From positions 1 to 27,026 of the forward strand of contig DASSZD010000145.1 in assembly GCA_035702985.1 (NCBI GenBank): 27,026 nucleotides of DNA, given 5' to 3'. Source of the stretch: JAKAXG01 sp035702985. Lineage in GTDB: Bacteria; Actinomycetota; Acidimicrobiia; Acidimicrobiales; Palsa-688. Numbering within the stretch: the first letter of the stretch is position 1; each line of letters starts with the position of its first letter. Shown piece after piece: positions 1-6,671 of the stretch. A program made the position numbers and the translations under genes. A model generated the notes under the pieces. The model did no database searches and was not told the DNA's origin. It saw nothing but the letters and a program-made list of their open reading frames with translations.

Positions 1-137
1 TGGTTCTCGGCGCAGATCAGGATGCCGTCGGCGTACACGGCGGCCACCAGCGGGCGGCCCCGGGCGATGTTCTTCCGGGCGAAGTCCGCCTTGTCCTTCA
101 TGAACTGCTCGGGCGCCACGTAGAACGGCATGCTCAT
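1..137 (-). CDS. prcA: 20S proteasome alpha subunit PrcA, N-terminal part
   Basis: Partial gene: the first 45 codons, read leftwards from ATG at 137, run off the left edge. The translation begins MSMPFYVAPEQFMKDKADFA and continues RKNIARGRPLVAAVYADGIL and ICAEN. This matches the N-terminus of actinobacterial PrcA, where the 'SPEQ.M..R...ARKGIARA' segment forms the gating helix H0 and first strand of the alpha ring. The alpha subunit caps the PrcB chamber and docks the C-terminus of the ARC/Mpa ATPase. The gene starts 67 nt after the prcB stop, in the usual prcB-prcA order. A second in-frame ATG lies at 131, two codons later. Identity is secure for such a short piece because of both motif and context; the rest of the gene cannot be seen. 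Confidence 0.9.
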   Translation of the reverse strand, partial: MSMPFYVAPEQFMKDKADFARKNIARGRPLVAAVYADGILICAEN

Positions 138-204
138 CGGGGCACCCCCTTCGGCCCAGCCGCCGGGCACGGCACGGTGCCCACCGATCCGCTCTCCAAC
201 TCGT

Positions 205-1008
205 TCATGACAGGCTCTCCCCGCTGCTCACGACGGCGGCGAAGCGCTCGGCGACCTCTTCGGTGCCGAGGTAGTCGAAGCCCGAGGCGGTGATGGTCGC
301 CACCGTCGGGTAGATGCCGCGCACGGCGTCGGGGCCGCCGGTGGCGGAGTCCTCGTCGGCGGCGTTCCACAGGGCCCGCACCGCCAGCTCGACCGCCTCG
401 TCACGGCCCAGATCGGGCCGCCAGCCCAGCTTGACCGTGGTCCGGGCGTCCCGGCCGCCCGAGCCGTCGGCGTGGAAGTCGGTCTCCTCGTAGCGGCCGC
501 CGGTCGGGTCGTAGGAGTAGATCCGCCCCACCGAGCGGCGCAGGTCGTAGCCGGCGAAGAGCGGGACCACCACGAAACCCTGCATGGCCATGCCCAGGTT
601 CGAGCGCACCATCTGCGACAGCTGGTTGGCTTTGCCCTCCAGGCTGAGAGCCGACCCCTCCACCTTCTCGTAGTGCTCCAGTTGCAGCTGGAACAGCTTG
701 ACCATCTCCATGGCCGGACCGGCCGCGCCGGCTATGGCCACCCCGCTGTGGCGGTCGGCCGGGTGGACCTTGTCCATGGCCCGGTGGGCGATCGACGAGC
801 CGGCCGTGGCCCTCCGGTCCCCGGCCATGACCACCCCCTCGGCGTAGCGCAGGGCCACGATGGTGGTGCCGTGGCGGACGTCGAACGGCGCCGGGCTGCC
901 GGCCGGGGCGCCGGCTATCGAAGCGAAGGGGTCGAGCCCCACCCGACGCAGGACATCGGTGAAGCTCGGGCCCGGCGCCTCCGTCGGGTCGAACATCGGA
1001 AGACTCAT
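205..1008 (-). CDS. prcB: 20S proteasome beta subunit PrcB (catalytic)
   Basis: N-terminal nucleophile hydrolase forming the proteolytic inner rings of the bacterial proteasome. I chose ATG at 1008 (267 aa) because AGGGTG lies 9 nt upstream; an in-frame GTG at 1020 would add four residues but has no spaced ribosome site. Residues 1–47 are a propeptide ending in HG, and cleavage would expose Thr48 as the catalytic nucleophile (HG|TTIVAL). Asp64 (GDRR) and Lys80 (MDKV) fall exactly 16 and 32 residues after it, as in the T1/D17/K33 triad. Later conserved blocks include EHYEK, GNL/SNLGMAMQG and DSATGGPD. It lies 29 nt after pup and before prcA, the standard operon order. Substrates would be pupylated proteins unfolded by ARC. 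Confidence 0.96.
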   Translation of the reverse strand: MSLPMFDPTEAPGPSFTDVLRRVGLDPFASIAGAPAGSPAPFDVRHGTTIVALRYAEGVVMAGDRRATAGSSIAHRAMDKVHPADRHSGVAIAGAAGPAMEMVKLFQLQLEHYEKVEGSALSLEGKANQLSQMVRSNLGMAMQGFVVVPLFAGYDLRRSVGRIYSYDPTGGRYEETDFHADGSGGRDARTTVKLGWRPDLGRDEAVELAVRALWNAADEDSATGGPDAVRGIYPTVATITASGFDYLGTEEVAERFAAVVSSGESLS

Positions 1009-1037
1009 AGGTCTCGGCACCCTACCGGGTGCAAGGG

Positions 1038-1235
1038 CTATTGCCCGCCTTTCTGGACGTAGCTGCGGACGAACTCCTCGGCATTCTCCTCGAGGACCTC
1101 GTCGATCTCGTCGAGCAGGTCGTCGAGCTCCGCCTTCAGCTCCTCACCCTTCTTGCTGGTCGCCGGCACCTCCTCGACGGTGGCCTCGTCGCTGCGGGAT
1201 GGTGCCGACTTCTTGATCTGTTCTCGTTCTGCCAT
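1038..1235 (-). CDS. pup: prokaryotic ubiquitin-like protein Pup
   Basis: 65-aa, strongly acidic, intrinsically disordered protein tag. The C-terminus is VQKGGQ: the terminal Gln form, which must be deamidated to Glu by Dop before PafA can ligate it to substrate lysines. The upstream gene is a Dop, which fits. The central segment of about residues 28–52 (KKGEELKAELDDLLDEIDEV) is the predicted helix that pairs with the coiled coil of the ARC/Mpa ATPase. ATG at 1235 is preceded by AGGAAGAGG about 8 nt upstream, and the gap from the dop stop is 17 nt. The length and sequence match the family closely. PafA is not in the window and may lie beyond the left edge, after prcA. Confidence 0.97.
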   Translation of the reverse strand: MAEREQIKKSAPSRSDEATVEEVPATSKKGEELKAELDDLLDEIDEVLEENAEEFVRSYVQKGGQ

Positions 1236-1252
1236 TGGATGTGCCTCTTCCT

Positions 1253-2752
1253 CTACGAGCCCAGACGCTCGAGCAACTCGGCTGGACTGGACACGCTACT
1301 CAGCAATTCTTCGACATGGGCACGGCTACCTCTTAGCGGCTCCATCATCGGAACCCGCCTCAGAGGGTCGCCGCCCAGGTCGAAGACCAGGGAGTCCCAG
1401 TTGGCCGCGGTGATGGACGACGCCCACCGCTGCAGGCACTTCCCCCGGAAGTAGGCCCGGGTGGACTCGGGGGGTTCGGTGACGGCCCGCCTCACCTCGT
1501 CGGGGTCCAGGATGCGCTCCATACCCAGGCGGGTGTACAGCGACCGGGCCGGGTTGACGTCGTGGTACTGCAGGTCCATGGCGGCCAGCTTGTGGTCCTG
1601 CCAGCTGAGACCGTGGCGCTCCCGGTAGGCGCTGATCAGGCGGTACTTGGCCACCCAATCGAGCTGATTGGCAAGGGACATCGGGTCGGACTCCAAGGCG
1701 GTGAGAGTGGCCTCCCAGCGCCGCAGGATGTCATACCCCACCTTCTCCCCTCCGATCGCCTCGAGTCCCATGTCCTCGGAGTACTTCTTGGCCAGGTCCA
1801 GGTGCTCCCACTGGATCTCCAGGGCGGTCATCGTGCGGCCGTCGGCCATCTCCTGGGGCTCGGACAGGTCCAGGTCGTACGACACCCTGCGCATGGACGC
1901 CACCGGCGCCTGCATGGTGAAGTCCCGGTTGGCCCGGGCGAACCAGTCGTCCTCGATCATGGCCAGGACCAGGGCGGTGGTGCCCACCTTCAGGAAGTTG
2001 GATACCTCCGACATGTTGGCGTCGCCGACGATCACGTGCAGGCGCCGGTACTTGTGGGCGTCGCAGTGGGGCTCGTCCCGGGTGTTGACGATGGGCCGCT
2101 TCAAGGTGGTCTCCAGGCCCACCTCCTCCTCGAAGAAGTCGGCCCGCTGGGTGATCTGGAACTCCACGTCCGGGTGGCCCCCCGAGCCGGCCTCGCAGCC
2201 GACCTTGCCGGCCCCGGTGAAGATCTGGCGGGACACGAAGTGCGGCATGACGTGGCTCACGATCCGGGAAAAAGGAACGGACCGGTCCATCAGGTAGTTC
2301 TCGTGCGTGCCGTAGGAGTTGCCCTTGCCGTCCGAGTTGTTCTTCAACACCACCAGGCTCTGCCCCGGGGGGAGGGCCCGGCCGGCCGCCTCGACGGAGT
2401 CGGCCAGGATGACCTCTCCGGCCCGGTCGTAGCGGATGACCTCGTAGGCGTCGGCGCACTCGGGGGTCGAGTACTCCGGGTGGGCGTGGTCCACGTAGTA
2501 GCGGGCCCCGTTGGTCAGAACGGCGTTGACCAGGTGGGTCTCCACCTCGGGCGGCATGGACCCCTCCCGGGCGAAACCCCGGGCATCGCGCCCGGGTGAT
2601 TCGTCCTCGAAGTCCCAGCCGACCCGCCGGTTGAGCTCGGCCACGTAGGCGTTGATGAGCGTCGAGGAGGCCGCGATGGGGTTGGGGTCCGCCGAACCCC
2701 GGATGATGATCCCGTACTCGGTCTCCATGCCGAGCACCTTGACTATGGCCAC
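1253..2752 (-). CDS. dop: Pup deamidase/depupylase Dop
   Basis: Glutamine-synthetase-like enzyme of 499 aa that converts the Pup C-terminal Gln to Glu and also removes Pup from conjugates. The N-terminal METEYG block (residues 9–14) carries metal/ATP-site glutamates. The YVDHAHPEYSTPE block (86–98) contains Asp88, the equivalent of the catalytic aspartate of mycobacterial Dop. KNNSDGKGNSYGTHENYLM and LHVIVGDANMSE are further signature blocks. Choice of Dop over the related ligase PafA rests on the segment between METEYG and the Asp loop (ADPNPIAASS, DFEDESPGRDARGF), which matches Dop and is compatible with its flexible loop, and on the Gln-ending Pup that needs deamidation. Start is GTG at 2752 with GGAG 8 nt upstream. 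It lies between arc and pup, with a 74-nt gap from arc. Confidence 0.93.
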   Translation of the reverse strand: MAIVKVLGMETEYGIIIRGSADPNPIAASSTLINAYVAELNRRVGWDFEDESPGRDARGFAREGSMPPEVETHLVNAVLTNGARYYVDHAHPEYSTPECADAYEVIRYDRAGEVILADSVEAAGRALPPGQSLVVLKNNSDGKGNSYGTHENYLMDRSVPFSRIVSHVMPHFVSRQIFTGAGKVGCEAGSGGHPDVEFQITQRADFFEEEVGLETTLKRPIVNTRDEPHCDAHKYRRLHVIVGDANMSEVSNFLKVGTTALVLAMIEDDWFARANRDFTMQAPVASMRRVSYDLDLSEPQEMADGRTMTALEIQWEHLDLAKKYSEDMGLEAIGGEKVGYDILRRWEATLTALESDPMSLANQLDWVAKYRLISAYRERHGLSWQDHKLAAMDLQYHDVNPARSLYTRLGMERILDPDEVRRAVTEPPESTRAYFRGKCLQRWASSITAANWDSLVFDLGGDPLRRVPMMEPLRGSRAHVEELLSSVSSPAELLERLGS

Positions 2753-2826
2753 TGCGTGCTCCGTTGGTCGCTTACAGACGGACCTTAGCGACTGTGGGAG
2801 CCCTTCTGGCCGCTTGTTGACGGGGA

Positions 2827-4599
2827 CTAGAGATACTGGCCGGTGGTCACCCTTTCGATGGACCGCCCGCCCGTCGTCTCCTCGCCCTGGGACATGATCG
2901 TGCGGATGTAGACGATGCGCTCGCCCTTCTTGCCGGAGATCTTGGCCCAGTCGTCGGGGTTGGTGGTGTTGGGCAGGTCCTCGTGCTCCTTGTACTCCTG
3001 GCGGATGGAGTCGAGGAGGTCCTGGGTGCAGATGCCGGGCGTGTCGCCGGCGATGACCCGCTTGATGGCCAGCTTCTTGGCCCGCCGCACGATGTTCTCG
3101 ATCATGGCCCCGGACGAGAAGTCCTTGTAGTACATGATCTCCTTGTCACCGTTCTGGTAGGTGACCTCCAGGAACTGGTTGCTCTCGTCGTCGCGGTACA
3201 TCTCGGCGACGGTGCGCTCGATCATGCCCTGGACGGCCTTGTCCCGGTCCCCTCCGCCCAGCTCGGCCACCTCGCCGGCGTCGAGGGGCAGGTCGGGGGT
3301 GAGGTAGCGGGCGAAGATCTGCTGGGCCGCCTCCCGGTCGGGCCGCTCGATCTTGATCTTCACGTCCAGCCGGCCGGGCCGCAGGATGGCCGGGTCGATC
3401 AGGTCCTCCCGGTTGGAGGCGCCGATGACGATCACGTTGCGCAGGGTCTCCACCCCGTCTATCTCGGCCAGCAGCTGGGGGACGATGGTGGATTCCATGT
3501 CCGAGCTGATGCCGGTGCCCCGGGTCCGGAACAGGGAGTCCATCTCGTCGAAGAAGACGATGACCGGCACCCCCTCCTCACTTTTTTCCCGGGCCCGCTG
3601 GAAGACCAGACGGATCTGGCGTTCGGTCTCGCCCACGTACTTGTTGAGCAGCTCCGGGCCCTTGATGTTCAAGAAGTAGCTGCGGGCCGCCTTGTCGCCG
3701 GTCACCTCGGACACCTTCTTGGCCAACGAGTTGGCCACCGCCTTGGCGATCAGGGTCTTGCCGCACCCGGGGGGCCCGTAGAGCAGTATCCCCTTGGGGG
3801 CCGGCAGCTTGTGCTCCACGAACAGGTCCCGGTGCAGGAACGGCAGCTCGACGGCGTCGGTGATGGCCTCGATCTGGCTGTCCAGGCCGCCCACGTCGGC
3901 GTAGGAGATGTCGGGCACCTCCTCGAGCACCAGCTCCTCCACCTCGGGCCGGGGCAGCTTCTCCAGCAGCAGCCCGGTGCGGGTGTCCATCATCACGGAG
4001 TCCCCGGCCCGCAGCCGGACCCCCTCCAGCTCGGCGGCCAGCTCCACCACCCGTTCCTCGTCGGCCCGCCCGACGATGATGGCCCGGCCGTCGTCGAGCA
4101 CCTCCTTCAAGGTCACGATCTCGCCGGCCTTCTCCCCAGAGCGGGCCAGGACCACGTTGAGCGACTCGTTGAGCACGACCTCGGCGCCGCGGCGCAGATC
4201 GGTGGCCTTCTCGGCCAGCTCCGGGTGCAGCGCCACCCGCATCTTCCGGCCGCCGGAGAACACGTCCACCGTGCCGTCGTCGTTGTGGGCCAGGAACGTG
4301 CCGTAGGCGGACGGGGGCTGGGTGAGCTTGTCCACCTCCTCACGCAGGGCGGCGATGTGCTCGCGGGCCTCACGCAGCGTGAAGGTGAGGCGCTCGTTCT
4401 GGGAGATGGCCTGCTGCAGCTGGCCCTTGGTCTCGAGGAGCTTCTCCTCCAGGGTGCGGACCCGCTTGGGGGCCTCCTGCATGCGGCGGCGCAGAGCCAC
4501 CAGCTCGTCCTCCAGGGCCCGGGCGTGCTCACGCAGCTCGGCCAGGTGGGCCTTGTCGTCGCTACCGCCTGGATCGCCGTTGAATGGAGAGTTGCTCAA
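2827..4599 (-). CDS. arc: proteasome-associated AAA ATPase ARC/Mpa
   Basis: Hexameric unfoldase that recognises Pup and feeds conjugates into the 20S chamber. In order it shows an N-terminal coiled coil (about residues 15–92, rich in Leu/Glu/Arg, including ALEDELVALRRRMQ), tandem OB-type interdomains (about 100–225), and one AAA module with Walker A GPPGCGKT (275–282), Walker B VIVFFDEMD (346–354) and the NREDLIDPAILRPGR block. The C-terminus is TTGQYL, the tail that opens the alpha ring. I chose TTG at 4599 (590 aa) because GAGGTG lies 6 nt upstream; another TTG at 4614 would add five residues without a clear ribosome site. It is the first gene of the proteasome operon. Within the AAA domain the insert VSEVTGDKAARS between Walker A and pore loop is typical of this family. 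Confidence 0.96.
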   Translation of the reverse strand: MSNSPFNGDPGGSDDKAHLAELREHARALEDELVALRRRMQEAPKRVRTLEEKLLETKGQLQQAISQNERLTFTLREAREHIAALREEVDKLTQPPSAYGTFLAHNDDGTVDVFSGGRKMRVALHPELAEKATDLRRGAEVVLNESLNVVLARSGEKAGEIVTLKEVLDDGRAIIVGRADEERVVELAAELEGVRLRAGDSVMMDTRTGLLLEKLPRPEVEELVLEEVPDISYADVGGLDSQIEAITDAVELPFLHRDLFVEHKLPAPKGILLYGPPGCGKTLIAKAVANSLAKKVSEVTGDKAARSYFLNIKGPELLNKYVGETERQIRLVFQRAREKSEEGVPVIVFFDEMDSLFRTRGTGISSDMESTIVPQLLAEIDGVETLRNVIVIGASNREDLIDPAILRPGRLDVKIKIERPDREAAQQIFARYLTPDLPLDAGEVAELGGGDRDKAVQGMIERTVAEMYRDDESNQFLEVTYQNGDKEIMYYKDFSSGAMIENIVRRAKKLAIKRVIAGDTPGICTQDLLDSIRQEYKEHEDLPNTTNPDDWAKISGKKGERIVYIRTIMSQGEETTGGRSIERVTTGQYL

Positions 4600-4622
4600 G
4601 TGGGCACCTCGCAAAGGTCTCC

Positions 4623-4644
4623 GGCCCCCGCCCGAGCGGGGGCC
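4623..4644 (-). promoter_or_regulatory. GC-rich hairpin in the arc 5' leader
   Basis: GGCCCCCGC (4623–4631) and GCGGGGGCC (4636–4644) are a perfect 9-bp inverted repeat around a 4-nt loop. On the arc mRNA the hairpin would end 23 nt before the TTG start. There is no U tract, so it does not read as an intrinsic terminator. It could limit ribosome access or stabilise the message. No function is shown. Confidence 0.5.
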
Positions 4645-4779
4645 ATCTGGCTGGAACTTACCCCCTCACCGGCCCAAGGTGCAGTCCTTTAGGTCACGTC
4701 CTGCGGGGGGCCTCCGGTCACATCCGGCCGCCCGGCGGTCGTACCGGCTGGTCGATTTTCACAGCGGCGGACGCGATAA

Positions 4780-4809
4780 TTGACACGGATTCGGGGCCGT
4801 CGGTACCGT
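4780..4809 (+). promoter_or_regulatory. sigma70-like promoter for the ferredoxin gene
   Basis: TTGACA (4780–4785) is a perfect -35 hexamer, followed after 18 nt by TACCGT (4804–4809), which fits the actinobacterial TANNNT -10 pattern. Transcription would begin near 4816 and give a leader of about 95 nt before the ferredoxin ATG at 4913. The bases lie in the most AT-rich part of the intergenic region. Confidence 0.55.
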
Positions 4810-4833
4810 CGCCACGGTAAATTGGTCAAGTCG

Positions 4834-4856
4834 GGTCCGGTCGCTGCGACCGGACC
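4834..4856. promoter_or_regulatory. perfect 11-bp palindrome, candidate operator
   Basis: GGTCCGGTCGC (4834–4844), one central T, then GCGACCGGACC (4846–4856): a perfect dyad of 22 paired bases. It begins about 18 nt after the predicted start site of the ferredoxin promoter, a position where a bound dimeric repressor would block transcription. It could equally act as an RNA hairpin. No regulator gene is visible beside it. Confidence 0.5.
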
Positions 4857-4912
4857 GGCGTTCCCCCGGCATTTCCGCACGGAAACTCTCGAATGCGAGG
4901 CGAGACACAGCG

Positions 4913-5146
4913 ATGAAGGTTTGGATCGACCAGGATCTCTGCACCGGAGACGGTCTCTGCGAGGAGATTGCCCCTGCAGTCTTCACGCTGCTCGACGACG
5001 GCCTCTCCTATGTCAAGGAGGGGGACAAGGTCTTCGACAACCCGGGCGGCCACGAAGGCCTGGCCGTTGTCCCCGACGGCATGGAGGACGCCACCCGGGA
5101 GGCCGCCGAGGAGTGCCCCGGGGAGTGCATCTTCATCGAGGAGTAG
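4913..5146 (+). CDS. small single-cluster ferredoxin ([3Fe-4S] type)
   Basis: 77-aa acidic electron carrier. Cysteines occur at C10 and C16 (CTGDGLC, a C-X5-C spacing that lacks the middle cysteine of a 4Fe-4S motif) and at C68 followed by Pro; C72 is an extra cysteine. C10, C16 and C68 are the three ligands expected of a [3Fe-4S] ferredoxin of the kind that serves cytochromes P450, with GDGLC replacing the usual fourth ligand. It stands alone on the plus strand, divergent from the proteasome operon, and convergent with marP. No P450 or ferredoxin reductase lies in the window, so its partner is unknown. Start ATG at 4913 has GAGGCGAG about 10 nt upstream. Confidence 0.88.
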   Translation: MKVWIDQDLCTGDGLCEEIAPAVFTLLDDGLSYVKEGDKVFDNPGGHEGLAVVPDGMEDATREAAEECPGECIFIEE

Positions 5147-5238
5147 TAGCGGGGGCGGCGGCCTGAGGCCGTCGCATCCCTGCTGACCCGGTACCCGCCG
5201 CCGCCTTGGCCGGTCGGTGGGCCGTGTCTGGCGCGGCT

Positions 5239-5284
5239 CGAGGGGTGGGTTGTTGCCGCCTCAGGGCAGAAACACACCCCCTCG
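5239..5284 (+). repeat. intergenic hairpin repeat, copy 1
   Basis: 46-nt element: left arm CGAGGGGTGGGTT, centre GTTGCC-GCCTCAG-GGCAG, right arm AAACACACCCCCTCG. The arms pair over about 12 positions with one bulged C and one A·G mismatch; an inner stem forms from the central bases. The upstream flank (GGCCGGTCGGTG at 5209–5220) is also repeated before copy 2, so the duplicated unit is about 90 bp. Probably a bidirectional transcription-end or REP-like element; function not shown. Confidence 0.8.
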
Positions 5285-5328
5285 CCGCCGCCGACCCGGC
5301 CGGTCGGTGCGCCCAGGCTGGCCCCGCT

Positions 5329-5374
5329 CCAGGGGTGGGTTGTTGCCGCCTCAGGGCAGAAACACACCCCCTCG
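5329..5374 (+). repeat. intergenic hairpin repeat, copy 2
   Basis: Identical to copy 1 from AGGGGTGGGTTGTTGCC to the final CCCCCTCG (5331–5374), exactly 90 nt downstream. The first two bases are CC instead of CG, which removes the outermost pairs of the stem. The preceding flank GGCCGGTCGGTG (5299–5310) matches that of copy 1. Confidence 0.8.
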
Positions 5375-5411
5375 ACACCCCCGGCCACCCGGGCGCCCGG
5401 CCCGCCCCGCT

Positions 5412-5457
5412 CCAGGGGTGGGTTGTAGCCGCCTCAGGGCAGAAACACACCCCCTCG
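5412..5457 (+). repeat. intergenic hairpin repeat, copy 3
   Basis: Same element 83 nt after copy 2, with GTAGCC for GTTGCC in the inner stem and a more diverged flank. The outer arms AGGGGTGGGTT and AAACACACCCCCTCG are unchanged. It ends 37 nt before the marP stop codon. Confidence 0.78.
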
Positions 5458-5494
5458 ATACCCCCGGCATGCCCGGACCCGGCGAGGGGCTGTC

Positions 5495-6670
5495 TCAGCC
5501 CCCGGTCAGACAGGCGCCGGTGGACGTGTGGGCCGCCCGGGGCTCGGTCAGGGCGGCCCGCAGCTCGCTGGTGCTCAGGGCGTAGGAGGTGCCGGGCTGG
5601 TTGGCCGAGATGGCGAACGCCACCCCGATGACCTGGCCCGACACGTCCACCAGGGCGCCGCCGGAGTCGCCGTGGGCCAGGGCGGAGGCCAGGACCAGGA
5701 TCTGCCGGCGGGTGGTGTGCGAGTCGTAGAGGTCCCGCCCCACCGCCACCTCCTCCTGGGCCACCCGGGCCGGGCTGACGGCCAGGTCGTAGCTGCCCTC
5801 CGGGTGGCCGAAGACCGCTCCCATCTCACCCACCCGGGGGGAGGCCAGGGGTAGCGGGCTCTCACCCAGCGAGGCGACCTGCAGGAGGGCCAGGTCCCGG
5901 TTGGGGTCGAACATGACCACGTCGGCCGGCAGGGTCCGCCCGCTGGGCAGCAGCACCGAGGTGCTGCCGGCCGGCTCGCCGGCCACCACGTGGGCGTTGG
6001 TGACGACCAGGTCGGGGGCCACGGCGAAGCCGCTGCCCTCGTAGATGCGGTTGCAGGCCTGGCCCTGGACCCGGACCGTCGACGCCGTGACCCGGGCGGT
6101 GAGGGCGGCGCTCAGCGGGCTGGCGGACGGCGGGGGCCCCGACGAGACGCCGGGCCGCAGCACCGCGAACACCTGGGGGGCGTCGTTGCCCACCAGCCGG
6201 CGCAGGACCTGCAGGGCTGACGGCGGGGTGGGCAGGTCCCGGGAGACCCACCTGGAGATGGCCGATCCCGACACCGCCCGGGCCGGCCATCCGGGCACCG
6301 CCGCCAGCGACGGGATGAGCAGCCACAGGATGGCCATGATGCCGGCGGCGCCGACCGCCGCCCCCACCGCCCGGTCGACCAGGCGGACCGGCCCCAGCGG
6401 CAGGATGTGGTGCAGGCGGCCGCCGGCCAGGAGCCCGATGGCCTGGCCGACCATGGCGCCCCCGACCAGCACGACCACCGCCACCGCCACCAGCGTCCCG
6501 GCCGAGGCGTTGTGCAGGTCGTTGACCACGGTGGGCAGGAACCGGACGGCCACGTAGAACCCGAGCGCCAGCCCCAGCCAGGAGATGACCCGGCCGATGA
6601 AGCCCAGGCGGTACCCGCCCACGGCCGCCATCACCGCGGCGACCACGATTATCAGGTCGAGGCTGTCCAA
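5495..6670 (-). CDS. marP: membrane-anchored periplasmic serine protease, MarP family
   Basis: 391 aa. Residues 1–125 are a CvpA-like membrane domain with about four hydrophobic segments (near 5–20, 28–46, 58–82, 101–122). Residues 190–391 are a chymotrypsin-like protease facing outside, with His227 (TNAHVV), Asp259 (DPNRDLALL) and Ser336 (GDSGGAL). Cys206 and Cys387 are 181 residues apart, the same spacing as the disulfide pair I recall in Mycobacterium tuberculosis MarP (Rv3671c), a protease needed for acid and oxidative stress survival. Overall length and domain order also match. Start is TTG at 6670, one nucleotide after the trmI stop, so it is the last gene of the eight-gene minus-strand run and likely co-translated with trmI. 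The in vivo substrate here is unknown. Confidence 0.9.
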   Translation of the reverse strand: MDSLDLIIVVAAVMAAVGGYRLGFIGRVISWLGLALGFYVAVRFLPTVVNDLHNASAGTLVAVAVVVLVGGAMVGQAIGLLAGGRLHHILPLGPVRLVDRAVGAAVGAAGIMAILWLLIPSLAAVPGWPARAVSGSAISRWVSRDLPTPPSALQVLRRLVGNDAPQVFAVLRPGVSSGPPPSASPLSAALTARVTASTVRVQGQACNRIYEGSGFAVAPDLVVTNAHVVAGEPAGSTSVLLPSGRTLPADVVMFDPNRDLALLQVASLGESPLPLASPRVGEMGAVFGHPEGSYDLAVSPARVAQEEVAVGRDLYDSHTTRRQILVLASALAHGDSGGALVDVSGQVIGVAFAISANQPGTSYALSTSELRAALTEPRAAHTSTGACLTGG

Positions 6671-6671
6671 C

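Larger units (their letters stand above)
4600..4912. other. divergent control region between arc and the ferredoxin gene
   Basis: 313 nt without a gene. It holds the arc leader hairpin (4623–4644), a promoter reading toward the ferredoxin (4780–4809), and a perfect palindrome (4834–4856), each listed separately. The word GGTCAC occurs twice (near 4692 and 4716). AT content rises locally around 4752–4825 compared with the flanking genes. On the minus strand TAAGTT (4659–4654) is a possible -10 for arc, but no good -35 precedes it. Confidence 0.6.
5147..5494. other. convergent intergenic region filled by hairpin repeats
   Basis: 348 nt between the ferredoxin stop and the marP stop, which point at each other. 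The whole middle (5180–5457) is built of three diverged tandem units, each ending in a 46-nt hairpin (listed separately). Short reading frames here only reflect the repeat and do not look like genes. A further short inverted repeat, CTGTCT (5490–5495) and AGACAG (5508–5513), spans the marP stop codon. Confidence 0.7.

Noticed and set aside
2753..2826. Terminator between arc and dop
   Set aside because: The only inverted repeat (GTCGCT…AGCGAC) has a 14-nt loop and no T tract; dop is probably read through from arc.
5008..5450. Reading frames with repeated Ala/Arg/Gln peptides
   Set aside because: They translate the hairpin repeats in other frames, change phase between copies, and overlap the ferredoxin or marP.
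5239..5457. CRISPR-like array
   Set aside because: Only three repeats, spaced 83–90 nt, with 'spacers' that are themselves related to each other, and no cas genes. They are tandem hairpin units.
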